This document shows, piece by piece, positions 49,435-59,288 of a DNA stretch of 64,000 nt; position 1 is the first letter of the stretch, and the number at the start of each line of letters is the position of its first letter. Below the pieces are notes generated by a model. That model was not told the origin of the DNA, made no database searches, and was given only the letters and a program-made list of their open reading frames with translations. The DNA lies in contig NZ_CP038498.1 in the NCBI RefSeq assembly GCF_012427845.1, positions 1,054,001 to 1,118,000 on the forward strand. The letters are read 5' to 3'. The position numbers and the translations under genes were made by a program. The stretch is from Pectobacterium punjabense. GTDB lineage: Bacteria > Pseudomonadota > Gammaproteobacteria > Enterobacterales > Enterobacteriaceae.

Positions 49435-50409
49435 ATGACTGTAACCTATGAAGATATCATTCAGGATTACTTTTTTAGTAAGCCTTTACGACCTGCAACC
49501 GAAATAAGCTACAAGAAAGTACTGAATCTTTTTTTAAGATTCACGGGAGAGAAGGTTCTACCGGCTGATGTAGATCGTCATACGGTGCTCAGTTGGCGGA
49601 GACATCTGTTGAATGAGCGCCAGCTCTCTACTATCACATGGAATAACCGGGTAGCTCACATGCGTGCCATTTTTAATCACGCAATGAAATATGATTTTGT
49701 GCAAATGAAAGAGAATCCCTTTAACAGTGTGGTAGCCAGACCTGATGTTAAGCGTAAAAAAACGCTATCAGAAGAACAGATCCGAAAAATCTATTTGGTG
49801 ATGGAAGCCAGAGAAGAAAAAGAGTTTGAGGATTGTGATTTCCGAAGTGCACTACGCCCAGCCTGGTTCTGGCTGACAGTCATCGATACGCTGCGCTATA
49901 CGGGCATGCGGCAAAACCAGCTGCTACACATTCGTCTGGAAGACGTTAATCTGGATGAGGGCTGGATAAATCTGCGGCCAGAGGCTTCCAAAAATCATAA
50001 AGAGCATATCGTCCCAATCACGACGTTACTCAGGCCACGCCTGGAGCGACTTTATCATGCCGCGCTTAATCAGGATGCGAACATGGGGGATCAACTTTTC
50101 AACGTTCATCTGTTTAAAGGACGGAAAAGCAATGTATCCAAAAACATGGATCCTCCACCAATGCGGGCTTTTTTTCGTCGACTGTCAGTGGAATGCCGTT
50201 GCACGATAAGCCCACACCGATTCAGGCATACGATCGCCACTGAGATGATGAAATCACCGGATCGTAATCTCAAAATTGTTCAGACGCTACTGGGACACTC
50301 GAATGTCAGCGTGACGCTGGAATATGTGGAAGGGAACATGGATATTGTCAGGAATGCGCTGGAGCAGGAATTTAGCAGGAAAAGTGTGCGCGTTGCCGGC
50401 ACAGTATGA
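49435..50409 (+). CDS. int: ICE integrase (tyrosine recombinase)
   Basis: 324 aa, ATG after ATAAGGAAATAAGG. N-terminal SAM-like domain (about 5-85) and catalytic domain with RYTGMR (Arg near 158), HRFRH (about 260-264), LLGHSNVS (H near 286) and the nucleophile in LEYVEGN (Tyr near 297). It sits next to, and reads toward, the 3' end of the tRNA-Phe gene, as in ICEs that integrate there, and therefore should catalyse insertion and excision at this site. All catalytic residues are present. Confidence 0.9.
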   Translation: MTVTYEDIIQDYFFSKPLRPATEISYKKVLNLFLRFTGEKVLPADVDRHTVLSWRRHLLNERQLSTITWNNRVAHMRAIFNHAMKYDFVQMKENPFNSVVARPDVKRKKTLSEEQIRKIYLVMEAREEKEFEDCDFRSALRPAWFWLTVIDTLRYTGMRQNQLLHIRLEDVNLDEGWINLRPEASKNHKEHIVPITTLLRPRLERLYHAALNQDANMGDQLFNVHLFKGRKSNVSKNMDPPPMRAFFRRLSVECRCTISPHRFRHTIATEMMKSPDRNLKIVQTLLGHSNVSVTLEYVEGNMDIVRNALEQEFSRKSVRVAGTV

Positions 50410-50490
50410 TGAAAATCTCGTAATTTTCTTTACACAAGATTGACATAACCACCGTGGCACTGTAAAAATCCGTTTCGGAAAGACGAGAGA

Positions 50491-50530
50491 AACCAGAGGC
50501 ATCTAGTAAATGCCTCTGGTTCTTAAGTCC
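50491..50530 (+). terminator. Hairpin terminator after integrase
   Basis: AACCAGAGGCA (50491-50501) and TGCCTCTGGTT (50511-50521) form a perfect 11-bp stem. The T run is short (TTCTTAAG). A second small repeat CGTTAAG/CTTAACG is at 50602-50625. No gene is seen in 50410-50642. Confidence 0.6.
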
Positions 50531-50642
50531 CGTATGTTCAATCCACGATGTAAATGCTCTAACCATCTACATGAAGACGACTCGGGTACTTTTTTCATGC
50601 CCGTTAAGGATCTCATCTCTTAACGAACAGGCTCTGAAGAAG

Positions 50643-50718
50643 TGGTGCCCGGACTCGGAATCGAACCAAGGACACGAGGATTTTCAATCCTCTGCTCTAC
50701 CGACTGAGCTATCCGGGC
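50643..50718 (-). tRNA. tRNA-Phe(GAA), ICE attachment site
   Basis: Read on the minus strand, GCCCGGATAGCTCAGTCGGT begins the acceptor and D arms, the anticodon loop has GAA in TTGAAAATC, the T arm is GGTTCGATTCC, and the acceptor closes with CCGGGCACCA including an encoded CCA. Its 3' end faces the ICE at 50643, so the attachment core must lie in the 3' part of this gene. The intact tRNA remains on the chromosome side. In enterics this tRNA (pheV) neighbours speC, as here. Confidence 0.95.
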
Positions 50719-51030
50719 AACGGGGCGCATTAAACCGTATTGGCCGCGTGGCGTCAACGGGTTTCTGTCACAAAGCGGAGCGCCTGCGCTATTTTCAGGC
50801 AATTGTATTATTTGCTAGCCAGTTTCTGGCGATCCTTTCAGCACGCTTAGCGTGGTAACGTTTATTCCTGATTCGCGCGGCATGTTTCGTTGCACTTTTT
50901 ACCACCTTGAGTGCGGGCTGGATTGTTGAATTTGATGAAGAATAATGCCACTATTGCGCGGTTTTTAACGTCTCGTTCACCTGAACGCCCCTTTAAGCGT
51001 AGTTAGCGTTAGCTAAAGAGGATCGCCGAT

Positions 51031-51162
51031 ATGTCAGATTCATTGCTCATGGTGTCGCATGCTCGCGCCAGTTCGTTGATGACGTCGCTGTGCGTTTCTT
51101 CTTATCACTGCTGCGCGGTTTACTTTTCTCCCCGTCGATTATCCTCCTTCACCATGCGGTGA
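51031..51162 (+). CDS. Possible leader peptide upstream of speC
   Basis: AGAGGATCG precedes an ATG that opens 43 codons (starting MSDSLLMVSHARASSLMTSL, ending SSFTMR). The region up to 51393 has further foldbacks, including CCTACAG/CTGTAGG (51265-51285). Expression of ornithine decarboxylases can be controlled by small upstream frames, but the sequence does not resemble SpeFL. Otherwise 50720-51393 contains no gene. Confidence 0.25.
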   Translation: MSDSLLMVSHARASSLMTSLCVSSYHCCAVYFSPRRLSSFTMR

Positions 51163-51393
51163 GGCGTTCGTTCGCTCGCTGTTAGGCATGAGTAAAAATA
51201 GAGTACGCCTCTGCTTTTACTGATGTCTATCGGATGGTGCTGGCTCCAGTTTTTCCATTCTTAGCCTACAGTTTACCTGTAGGGATCATACGCTTGTCGT
51301 TATTGATTGGCATTGTGATTGGTCGGGATTGTTATCCCTGAACGGTGTCTTCCAGGCACGTACACTTACCTTTAACCGTTTGGGTTTGGTTAC

Positions 51394-53547
51394 ATGAAAC
51401 AGTTAAAAATTGCGGCGAATGCAGCGGTTGCCACCCGTTTAACCACAACGCGCGAGATTGTCGCGTTGAGTCAGACTGACTTCACGGATGTGGCGGCGGT
51501 CGTGGTTTCTATTGAGGAAGCCCGTAGCGGCATTCTGTCGATATTGCAGCACACCGGTTTTAGCATTCCGGCGTTTGTCGAAGAGCCTGATGAAGATAAA
51601 GAGCTGGATGTTCTGCCGGCGGGCAGCGAATGGCTGGTTCTCGATGACGACGGCGAGCACGCGAACGTGTTGGAACGTGCGGCGAAGGCTTATCAGGATG
51701 CGTTGTTGCCGCCGTTTTTCGATACGCTGACCAAGTACGTCAACATGAAAAACACGACGTTTGCCTGTCCGGGGCATCAGGGCGGTCAGTTCTTTCGCAA
51801 GCACCCGGCGGGACGTCAGTTTTTTGAGTTTTACGGTGAGAATGTGTTCCGTTCGGATATCTGTAACGCGGACGTCAAGTTGGGTGATTTGCTGATCCAT
51901 GAAGGGGCGGCGAAGAAGGCGCAGAAGCACGCTGCACGCGTGTTTAACGCCGATAAAACCTATTTTGTGTTGAACGGCACCTCCTCTGCGAACAAAGTGG
52001 TGACGAATGCGTTGCTGGCGCGCGGCGATCTGGTGCTGTTTGATCGTAACAACCATAAATCCAACCACCACGGTGCGCTGATTCAGGCGGGCGCGACGCC
52101 GGTCTATCTGGAAACTGTGCGCAATCCGTTTGGCTTTATCGGCGGCGTGGATGCGCACTGTTTTGATGAAGCTTATCTGCGCAAGCTGATTGCGGAAGTC
52201 GCGCCGGAGCGCGCCAACGAGCCGCGTCCGTTCCGTTTGGCCGTCATCCAGCTCGGCACCTATGATGGCACCATTTATAATGCGCGTCAGGTCGTCGATA
52301 GCATCGGGCACCTGTGTGATTACATTCTGTTTGACTCCGCCTGGGTGGGCTACGAGCAGTTTATCCCGATGATGGAGCAGTGCTCGCCGCTGTTGCTGGA
52401 TCTGAATGAGAACGATCCGGGCATTTTCGTCACCCAGTCGGTGCATAAGCAGCAGGCGGGCTTCTCCCAGACCTCGCAGATCCACAAAAAAGATACGCAC
52501 ATCAAAGGGCAACGTCGTTTCTGTAACCACAAACAGCTGAATAACGCCTTTATGCTGCATGCCTCGACCAGTCCGTTTTATCCGCTGTTCGCCGCGCTAG
52601 ACGTCAATGCCAAAATGCACGAAGGAGCAAGCGGGCGTCGTATGTGGATGGACTGCGTGAAGCTGGGCATTGAAGCGCGTAAGCAACTGCTGACGCGTTG
52701 TTCGCTCATCAAGCCGTTCGTGCCTGTGACGGTGGGTGGTGCGCTCTGGCAGGATCACGATACGGAAACGATCGCGCAGGACGTGCGTTTCTTCAACTTT
52801 GAACCGGGCGAGAAATGGCATGCGTTCGAAGGGTATGCAGAGGATCAGTACTTTATCGATCCCTGCAAGTTATTGCTGACGACGCCGGGTATTGATGCGG
52901 TTAGCGGCGATTATACCGAATTTGGTATTCCGGCGACGATCCTTGCCAACTACCTGCGCGAGCACGGCATCATCCCTGAAAAATGCGACATGAACTCGAT
53001 CCTGTTCCTGCTAACGCCAGCGGAAGACGCGGCAAAAATGCAGGAGCTGGTGAATGCGCTGGTGCATTTCGAGACGTTGATTGCCCGCGATGCGCCGCTG
53101 AGTGAAGTACTGCCCAGCCTGTATCAGAAATACAAAGAGCGCTATCGCGGTTACCGGCTGCGTCGGCTGTGTCAGGAAATGCATGATTTTTACGCTCAGC
53201 ACAACGTGAAAGATTTGCAAAAAGCGATGTTCCGCAAAACCGAATTTCCGTCCGTGGTGATGTTGCCGCAGGATGCCAACAGGGAATTTGTACGCGGGAA
53301 TATCGAGCTGATTCCTATCGATGAAGCGGAAGGGCGTATCGCGGCGGAAGGGGCGTTGCCGTATCCACCGGGCGTGCTGTGTGTCGTGCCGGGGGAAACC
53401 TGGGGCGGGGCGGTACAGCGCTATTTTCTGGCGTTGGAAGCGGGCATTAACCTGCTGCCGGGCTTCTCGCCGGAATTGCAGGGCGTTTACAGCGTTGCTG
53501 AAGAAGATGGCAGCAAGCGCCTGTACGGTTACGTAGTAGAACAGTAA
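51394..53547 (+). CDS. speC: Ornithine decarboxylase
   Basis: 717-aa PLP enzyme of the bacterial (fold I) amino acid decarboxylase family that converts ornithine to putrescine, the first step of polyamine synthesis. The N-terminal wing domain, the stretch FACPGHQGGQFFRKHPAG, FDRNNHKSNHHGALIQAG, and the Schiff-base lysine in SVHKQQAGFSQ (K352) are all present, and the C-terminal PPGVLCVVPGE is intact. It matches SpeC of E. coli along its length (711 aa there) more than inducible SpeF by its position beside tRNA-Phe. The ATG has only a weak ribosome binding site. Confidence 0.93.
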   Translation: MKQLKIAANAAVATRLTTTREIVALSQTDFTDVAAVVVSIEEARSGILSILQHTGFSIPAFVEEPDEDKELDVLPAGSEWLVLDDDGEHANVLERAAKAYQDALLPPFFDTLTKYVNMKNTTFACPGHQGGQFFRKHPAGRQFFEFYGENVFRSDICNADVKLGDLLIHEGAAKKAQKHAARVFNADKTYFVLNGTSSANKVVTNALLARGDLVLFDRNNHKSNHHGALIQAGATPVYLETVRNPFGFIGGVDAHCFDEAYLRKLIAEVAPERANEPRPFRLAVIQLGTYDGTIYNARQVVDSIGHLCDYILFDSAWVGYEQFIPMMEQCSPLLLDLNENDPGIFVTQSVHKQQAGFSQTSQIHKKDTHIKGQRRFCNHKQLNNAFMLHASTSPFYPLFAALDVNAKMHEGASGRRMWMDCVKLGIEARKQLLTRCSLIKPFVPVTVGGALWQDHDTETIAQDVRFFNFEPGEKWHAFEGYAEDQYFIDPCKLLLTTPGIDAVSGDYTEFGIPATILANYLREHGIIPEKCDMNSILFLLTPAEDAAKMQELVNALVHFETLIARDAPLSEVLPSLYQKYKERYRGYRLRRLCQEMHDFYAQHNVKDLQKAMFRKTEFPSVVMLPQDANREFVRGNIELIPIDEAEGRIAAEGALPYPPGVLCVVPGETWGGAVQRYFLALEAGINLLPGFSPELQGVYSVAEEDGSKRLYGYVVEQ

Positions 53548-53572
53548 TTACGAATACCTATAAGCTAAGACA

Positions 53573-53602
53573 CTCAGGCTCGGAAACGAGCCTGAGTTTT
53601 TT
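53573..53602. terminator. Strong terminator between speC and ansP
   Basis: CTCAGGCTCG-gaaa-CGAGCCTGAG followed by six T. It ends speC and lies tail to tail with the permease gene. Confidence 0.9.
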
Positions 53603-53607
53603 CTATC

Positions 53608-55059
53608 TTAACGCAGGCTGGATTCCTGCTGGTTGGCGAGTTTCACCGCTTCTCGCTGCTTTTTCAGCCCGCGCCAGCCGATGATTAGCATGATCGCCAG
53701 CACCGGAACTGTCGCAATCGTCCACGTGCCGTTCGGGTAATCAAACGCCATCAATCCCAGCACGCTTACCAGAAAAGCCAGCGTCAGCCATGATGTTACC
53801 GGCGCACCGGGCATTCTGAAGGCAACCGGTTTGGCTTTCCCCTGACGAATCGCTTTGCGCAACTGCATCTGACACAGAATGATGAATGCCCAGGAGCAGA
53901 TAATGCCGAGCGAGGCGATATTCAGGACAATCTCGAACACCTGCGACGGAACCACGTAGTTCAGTACCACGCCGATAATGTGGATGCCGACCGTGACTAA
54001 AATACCGGTATAGGGCACGGACTGGTTGCTCATTTTCGACAGGAAAGCGGGAGCCGAACCACCCAGCGACAGCGAGCGCAAGATGCGTCCCGTCGAGTAC
54101 AGGCCGGAATTCAGGCTGGACAGCGCAGCGGACAGTACCACGATATTCATGATCGTCCCGATATAGGGCACGCCCAGCTTGCTGAAGAACGTCACAAACG
54201 GGCTTTGTCCGGCCTGATACGCGTTCCACGGCAGCAGGCAGACCAACAGCGCGACGGAGCCGACGTAGAACAGACCAATGCGCCAGATGACGCTATTGAC
54301 CGCTTTCGGCAGCACCTGCTCTGGGTTCTTACATTCGCCTGCGGTGGTGCCGATGATCTCGATACCGGCAAAGGCAAATATCACCCCCTGAACCAGCACC
54401 AGCGCGGGAAGAATGCCGTGCGGGAACAGGCCGCCGTTATCGGTAATCAGGTGCAGGCCGGGCGTGTTGCCATCCAGCGGGCTGCCCGTGCCGAGATAGA
54501 CCGTGCCGACCACCAGAAAAATGGCGATAGCCGCGACCTTAATTAGTGCGAACCAGAACTCCATTTCGGCAAACCACTTCACGCCAATCAGGTTCATCAG
54601 CGTGACGATGGATAGCGCACCTAGTGCGAATAGCCACTGCGGCACATCGGCAAAGGTGCCCCAGTAGTGCATATAGAGTGCGACGGCGGTGATGTCGACA
54701 ATCCCGGTCATCGCCCAGTTGAGGAAGTACATCCAGCCTGCCACGTAGGAGGCCTTTTCACCCAGAAACTCACGCGAGTACGATACGAAGCTGCCGCTGG
54801 TGGGGCGATGAACGATCAGTTCACCCAGCGCGCGCAGGATGAAAAAAGAGAAGATACCGCAAACCAGATAGACCAACGCCAGCGCTGGCCCTGCCATTTG
54901 CAGACGCGCACCTGCACCAAGAAACAGCCCGGTGCCGATGGAACCGCCAATGGCGATCATCTGCACATGGCGATTGCCGAGGCTTTGGTGATAACCCTTT
55001 TCGTGGAGACGTTGCTCGGCGGCATGACGCTCGCCATGAGGGGAGGAATGTTGTGTCAT
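53608..55059 (-). CDS. ansP: L-asparagine permease
   Basis: APC-family amino acid transporter with 12 membrane helices. The start at 55059 (MTQHSSPHG) is preferred; an ATG at 55086 is further upstream. The opening GNRHVQMIAIGGSIGTGLFL motif, FFILRALGELIVHRPTSGSF, and the NGTW/WTIA end correspond closely to E. coli AnsP over the whole length. It imports asparagine with protons. 483 aa is typical. Amphipathic hydrophilic ends of about 20 residues are cytoplasmic. Expression probably starts in the 55060-55160 region. Confidence 0.88.
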   Translation of the reverse strand: MTQHSSPHGERHAAEQRLHEKGYHQSLGNRHVQMIAIGGSIGTGLFLGAGARLQMAGPALALVYLVCGIFSFFILRALGELIVHRPTSGSFVSYSREFLGEKASYVAGWMYFLNWAMTGIVDITAVALYMHYWGTFADVPQWLFALGALSIVTLMNLIGVKWFAEMEFWFALIKVAAIAIFLVVGTVYLGTGSPLDGNTPGLHLITDNGGLFPHGILPALVLVQGVIFAFAGIEIIGTTAGECKNPEQVLPKAVNSVIWRIGLFYVGSVALLVCLLPWNAYQAGQSPFVTFFSKLGVPYIGTIMNIVVLSAALSSLNSGLYSTGRILRSLSLGGSAPAFLSKMSNQSVPYTGILVTVGIHIIGVVLNYVVPSQVFEIVLNIASLGIICSWAFIILCQMQLRKAIRQGKAKPVAFRMPGAPVTSWLTLAFLVSVLGLMAFDYPNGTWTIATVPVLAIMLIIGWRGLKKQREAVKLANQQESSLR

Positions 55060-55357
55060 TGATGTCCGTGTTTTCCTGTCTATCACGCATCTCTTGGCGA
55101 CGCGTTCGCTATTATTATTTCTAATTCAACTGGTTATGTTTTTTCCTGTGGCGTTTTTTTATGTCGGACATTTCTGTCCGCCGCATGGCAGAAAACAACG
55201 GCAGCGATGCTACCTTTTCCTGTGTGCTGTGGCAAAAAATGGATAAAGGGAAAGTGTGTCAGAGCGTGATGGTGTGGGGACGGGGTACTAGGCGGGAAAC
55301 ACTACCGCCCCAGTTAGGCGATCAAGACTGGGACGGGAAAAGCAAAAAGGCGATGAC

Positions 55358-56101
55358 TTACGCGCTGATATCCGCGCGCGTTGGCCCTTGAAAATGGATG
55401 GCGTTGATATGGCAACTACGCGGTTGCGTAAGCACAAAACGCATGGCTTCCCATATCGAGCGGGCATTCAGCAAATGTTCGCCCATTTTTTCTCCGCTAG
55501 TGGGATTGTCATCAAGGCTGGTGACCTCAAAATCTGGCGGATAAAACCCCGTCACGCGAATGTTTTCCTGCGCGACATAATGCGCCAGATTCTGGCTAAA
55601 ACCGCTCATGCCGTGCTTGGCGGCGAAGAAGGCGGGGTGGGCGATAGAGTCGTGGAACTGCGGGATGCCGCAGACGGAAACCATCGCCAGAATGTCGGCA
55701 CCTTGTGAACGGCGTAAGCTTGGCAATAGCGCTTTGGTGAGTAGGATAGAACCGGTCAGGCCGGAGTTGATGGTGCTGACGATATCCGCATCGGTGTCTT
55801 CTTCCCCCAATGCGCCTTCCAGCCATTGTGCGGCGCTGAGGACTAGAATATCGACGGGCGTGTTGTCTTCCAGCAGCAGTGCGGAAAAATCCCTGACCGA
55901 ATCAGGGTTGGCAATATCGCACTGATACGCGCGTGCTGTGCCGCCTTCCTGATGAATGATGTCGATGCTGGCCTGTGCATCAGCCAGTTTGCGGGCACAG
56001 AGATTGACCTTCACCCCTTCGCGAGCCAGCCAGACGGAGACTGCTTGCCCAAAGTCGCGACCACCGCCAGTGACAATTGCGCGTTTACCTTTCAGCATCA
56101 T
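55358..56101 (-). CDS. SDR-family oxidoreductase with altered catalytic Tyr
   Basis: 247 aa from the ATG at 56101 with AAGGGA; an open frame upstream overlaps the regulator and has no start signal. NAD(P)-binding TGGGRDFG (about residues 10-17), LVLSAAQW (NNAG-equivalent region) and the INSGL segment with Asn are present, and a Ser in MVSVCG. The expected YxxxK is F-F-A-A-K, so the catalytic Tyr is Phe. It may therefore be a binding or regulatory protein, or use another residue. Lies 76 bp downstream of the TetR gene on the same strand. Confidence 0.78.
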   Translation of the reverse strand: MMLKGKRAIVTGGGRDFGQAVSVWLAREGVKVNLCARKLADAQASIDIIHQEGGTARAYQCDIANPDSVRDFSALLLEDNTPVDILVLSAAQWLEGALGEEDTDADIVSTINSGLTGSILLTKALLPSLRRSQGADILAMVSVCGIPQFHDSIAHPAFFAAKHGMSGFSQNLAHYVAQENIRVTGFYPPDFEVTSLDDNPTSGEKMGEHLLNARSIWEAMRFVLTQPRSCHINAIHFQGPTRADISA

Positions 56102-56177
56102 GTGTTCCCTTGGTAACGAGTGTTCTTCCATTGCTGCGCATCCGGCCACGCGGCCGGATGCAGCATGAATATGTTCA

Positions 56178-56807
56178 TCAGGTTTTGGGTGAATTGGCCT
56201 GCGCGGCGTCTTCTTCCGCCTGTCGCAAAATAGCTTTGGCGACCCACTGCGTGACATCCTGAATGCTGTCTTCTTCCAGATGCCAGATATCTTTCAGCAC
56301 CAGAAAAACCTCAGAACCGTAAATGAGTGATAAGGCATAAATCACCCGCTGCTGTGCTTCCGGCGTGATTTTTCCTTCCAGCGGTTCGGTAGCAATCTTG
56401 AGTAGGCGTTTGCGATTGCCGCGCGTCAGCGTATCGGTATGCAGTCGATTGGAACGGCGATCGGCCCACTGTTGAAGCGAAAGATGCAAGGCTGCTCGCA
56501 GCGCGCCTTCATGTTCCAGCATCCTTGGATAAGCAAAACGTAGCAGTTCGGCAACGCGTTCACTGGCGTCCGGCTGTGTTGGGTGCCACGCCAAAATCGG
56601 GCCAAGACTTTCGCCGACAACGGCAGAAACTAACGCACTTTGCGTCGGAAAATAGCGGTAGGCCGTCGCGCGTGAAAGCTGAGCCGCAGCGGCAACATCG
56701 GTAATGGAAGGGAATATGCCCTGGTCGAACATATTCATAGCGGTATCGATCAGTAAACGACGGGTTTTCGCCCGTGTTGATGTCAGTTTTTCATCCCGTT
56801 CAATCAC
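56178..56807 (-). CDS. TetR-family transcriptional regulator
   Basis: 209 aa. The N-terminal helix-turn-helix (about residues 12-58) reads RRLLIDTAMNMFDQG, ITDVAAAAQLSRATAYRYFPT, the classic TetR pattern. The C-terminal ligand domain is not identifiable by eye. It is transcribed toward the SDR gene and divergently from the UPF0261 operon; a palindrome in the shared promoter region is a likely operator. Confidence 0.88.
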   Translation of the reverse strand: MIERDEKLTSTRAKTRRLLIDTAMNMFDQGIFPSITDVAAAAQLSRATAYRYFPTQSALVSAVVGESLGPILAWHPTQPDASERVAELLRFAYPRMLEHEGALRAALHLSLQQWADRRSNRLHTDTLTRGNRKRLLKIATEPLEGKITPEAQQRVIYALSLIYGSEVFLVLKDIWHLEEDSIQDVTQWVAKAILRQAEEDAAQANSPKT

Positions 56808-56940
56808 ATAGACCTCATTGAATTTTCGGGCCGGACGCTATCGGGCAGCACGGCGTTATCGTCTGAACTATAGCAAATTGAGTGATTCTTGTGCCACGTC
56901 AAGCTTTCTTACTGTTAATGTAATGCCATACATAACATTT

Positions 56941-56956
56941 TGAGACTTTTGTCTCA
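56941..56956. promoter_or_regulatory. Candidate TetR operator
   Basis: TGAGAC-TTTT-GTCTCA is a perfect 16-bp palindrome in the 288-bp divergent region between the regulator and the UPF0261 gene. AGTCTCA recurs alone near 56991. Confidence 0.55.
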
Positions 56957-57095
56957 TTTGGGTGTTTAATGGTTTGTCTTTCTGATACTCAAGTCTCAAT
57001 ATGGCGACAAATTAATCTTATCTGTTTTTGGTTTCTTGTAATTGTTATTTATATCAATCTGTTAATTGTTTCGCTAACGGTGGGAGGGATACCAA

Positions 57096-58319
57096 GTGGG
57101 AAGTAAAGTTGGCAGCGTTTATATTGCAAGTACCGCTGATACTAAAGGAAAAGAACAGATTTACGTCCGCGATCTGATTGCCGCTACGGGCTTAAAAACC
57201 GTCACGGTCGACCTGTCGACGACACCGCCGTCAGCAGATACACGCGTGTCAGAGGCGACAGATATCAGCGCCGCAACGGTGGCCTCTTACCATCCGCAGG
57301 GCGCATCGGCGGTGTTTTGCCATGACAGAGGTCAGGCGATTAGCGCCATGGCCGTTGCGTTTGAGCACTTCATGCTGTCCCGCGATGATATTGCCGGGGT
57401 GCTGGGTCTCGGTGGCTCCGGCGGAACCGCGCTGATTACGCCCGCGATGCAGGCGTTACCGATTGGTATGCCGAAGCTGATGGTCTCGACGATGGCCTCC
57501 GGCGATATCTCCGGTTATATCGGTGCCAGCGATATCAGCATGATGTATTCCGTTACCGATGTGGCGGGTCTGAACCGCATTTCTCGTCAGGTTCTTGGCA
57601 ACGCCGCGCACCAGATCGCCGGCGCCGTGAAGTTTCATATTCAGGAACATCATGACGATAAGCCCGCGATTGGCCTGACCATGTTCGGTGTCACTACGCC
57701 GTGCATTCAGGAAGCCAGTGCATTGCTGGAAGCGGAGTTTGACTGTCTGGTCTTTCACGCGACGGGCAGCGGTGGGAAAGCGATGGAAAAGCTGGTGGAC
57801 AGCCATTTGCTCACTGGCGTGCTCGATCTCACCACGACTGAGGTGTGCGATTTACTGTTTGATGGTGTGCTGGCCTGCGGGCCGGAACGGTTTGATGCGA
57901 TAGCCAAGACGCAAGTGCCTTATGTGGCGTCCTGCGGCGCGCTGGATATGGTGAATTTTGGTTCTCCCGCCAGCGTGCCGGAGAAATACGCGCATCGCCT
58001 GTTCTACAACCACAACGCGCAGGTCACCCTGATGCGGACGACGATAGATGAAAATATCGCGATGGCGCGCTGGATTGGGGAGAAGCTGAACCGCTGTGAA
58101 GGCGAGGTACGCTTCCTGATTCCGGAAGGCGGCTTCTCCGCGCTGGATGCACCGGAACAAGCATTCTGGCACCCGGAAGCACGCGACGCGTTTATCAGCA
58201 CGCTGGAGAGCGTCGTGCAGCAAACGGCAAGACGACAGATTATTCGTCTGCCTTTCCATATTAACGATCCTTTATTTGCCCATGCCGCTGTTGATGCGTT
58301 TCGGGAATTAGTGAAATAA
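57096..58319 (+). CDS. UPF0261 / Tm-1-like ATP-binding protein
   Basis: GTG start with GGGAGGG nine bases upstream; 407 aa. [20 protein letters not shown] at the N-terminus and [20 protein letters not shown] (about residues 105-124) are hallmarks of the UPF0261 family, which shares its N-terminal fold with plant Tm-1 resistance protein and binds ATP. Its partner gene in bacteria is usually the TIM-barrel protein found next here. The reaction is unknown. The two genes are 13 bp apart and probably respond to the TetR regulator. Confidence 0.88.
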   Translation: MGSKVGSVYIASTADTKGKEQIYVRDLIAATGLKTVTVDLSTTPPSADTRVSEATDISAATVASYHPQGASAVFCHDRGQAISAMAVAFEHFMLSRDDIAGVLGLGGSGGTALITPAMQALPIGMPKLMVSTMASGDISGYIGASDISMMYSVTDVAGLNRISRQVLGNAAHQIAGAVKFHIQEHHDDKPAIGLTMFGVTTPCIQEASALLEAEFDCLVFHATGSGGKAMEKLVDSHLLTGVLDLTTTEVCDLLFDGVLACGPERFDAIAKTQVPYVASCGALDMVNFGSPASVPEKYAHRLFYNHNAQVTLMRTTIDENIAMARWIGEKLNRCEGEVRFLIPEGGFSALDAPEQAFWHPEARDAFISTLESVVQQTARRQIIRLPFHINDPLFAHAAVDAFRELVK

Positions 58320-58332
58320 GAAGGGAAAAAGT

Positions 58333-59166
58333 ATGAAGTCAGGCATGAATCGTCAGGAACTGCTGGCAAAATTCCGCGAAATGATCGCGCGCCGCGAACC
58401 GATTATCGGCGGTGGTGCAGGAACAGGCCTTTCCGCGAAATGTGAAGAAGCGGGCGGTATCGATCTGATCGTGATCTACAACTCCGGACGCTATCGCATG
58501 GCGGGACGAGGTTCGCTGGCTGGCCTGTTGGCTTACGGCAATGCGAATGAGATTGTTGTGGATATGGCGAAAGAGGTGCTGCCTGTTGTGAAGCACACGC
58601 CGGTGCTGGCGGGTGTAAACGGAACCGATCCTTTCTGTCAGTTTGATAAGTTCCTGGACGACCTGAAAGCGCTGGGTTTTTCTGGCGTGCAGAACTTCCC
58701 AACCGTTGGGCTGATTGACGGTAATTTCCGCGCCAATCTGGAAGAAACCGGTATGGGATATGCGCTGGAAGTGGACATGATTCGTCTGGCGCATGAAAAA
58801 GACATGCTGACCACGCCTTACGTGTTCAGTGCGGCAGATGCCGTCGCGATGACGAAAGCGGGGGCGGATATTATTGTGCCGCACATGGGGTTAACCACCG
58901 GCGGCAACATTGGGGCGGAAACCGCACTTAATCTGGCAGATTGCGTGCCGTTGATTAATCACTGGGCGGATGAAGCGAAATCCATCCGTAAGGATGTGAT
59001 TGTGTTGTGCCACGGCGGACCGATTTCAACACCGCAGGACGCACAGTTCATTATGGATCACTGCCCGCAGTGCGATGGTTTTTACGGTGCCAGCTCTATG
59101 GAGCGGCTGCCGACAGAAACCGCGTTAACTGCTACTACACAGCAATTTAAAAAAATTAAGCGTTAA
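58333..59166 (+). CDS. PEP-hydrolase-like TIM-barrel protein (PF09370)
   Basis: 277 aa with AAGGGAAAAA before [23 protein letters not shown] (about residues 23-42), [20 protein letters not shown] and VLCHGGPIS are typical of the phosphoenolpyruvate-hydrolase-like TIM barrels, which occur with UPF0261 proteins, also as fusions in plant Tm-1. Metal-dependent cleavage of a small keto-acid is likely; the substrate is not known. A terminator follows at 59248. Confidence 0.88.
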   Translation: MKSGMNRQELLAKFREMIARREPIIGGGAGTGLSAKCEEAGGIDLIVIYNSGRYRMAGRGSLAGLLAYGNANEIVVDMAKEVLPVVKHTPVLAGVNGTDPFCQFDKFLDDLKALGFSGVQNFPTVGLIDGNFRANLEETGMGYALEVDMIRLAHEKDMLTTPYVFSAADAVAMTKAGADIIVPHMGLTTGGNIGAETALNLADCVPLINHWADEAKSIRKDVIVLCHGGPISTPQDAQFIMDHCPQCDGFYGASSMERLPTETALTATTQQFKKIKR

Positions 59167-59247
59167 CAGACTTTTTTGGCTCTATACCTAGCCGACGTCC
59201 TAAAGCAGGAAGAAGGCAGGTAAATTTTGCGTCAATATCAGGGAATG

Positions 59248-59277
59248 CGGCCAGCACATGCTGGCCGTAGTTTTTTT
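59248..59277 (+). terminator. Rho-independent terminator
   Basis: CGGCCAGCA-CA-TGCTGGCCG (59248-59267) followed after TAG by seven T. Ends the UPF0261 operon and faces the DUF2628 gene. Confidence 0.88.
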
Positions 59278-59288
59278 GTGAACGAAGG

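Noticed and set aside
50571..50858. Frame running across the tRNA-Phe gene
   Set aside because: It is an accidental reading of the antisense tRNA.
51439..52560. 373-codon open frame on the minus strand inside speC
   Set aside because: It is fully antisense to a well-supported decarboxylase, has no recognisable product and arises from codon bias in a GC-rich gene.
55161..55391. 76-codon plus-strand frame between ansP and the SDR gene
   Set aside because: No ribosome binding site, odd composition, and its 3' end overlaps the SDR gene.
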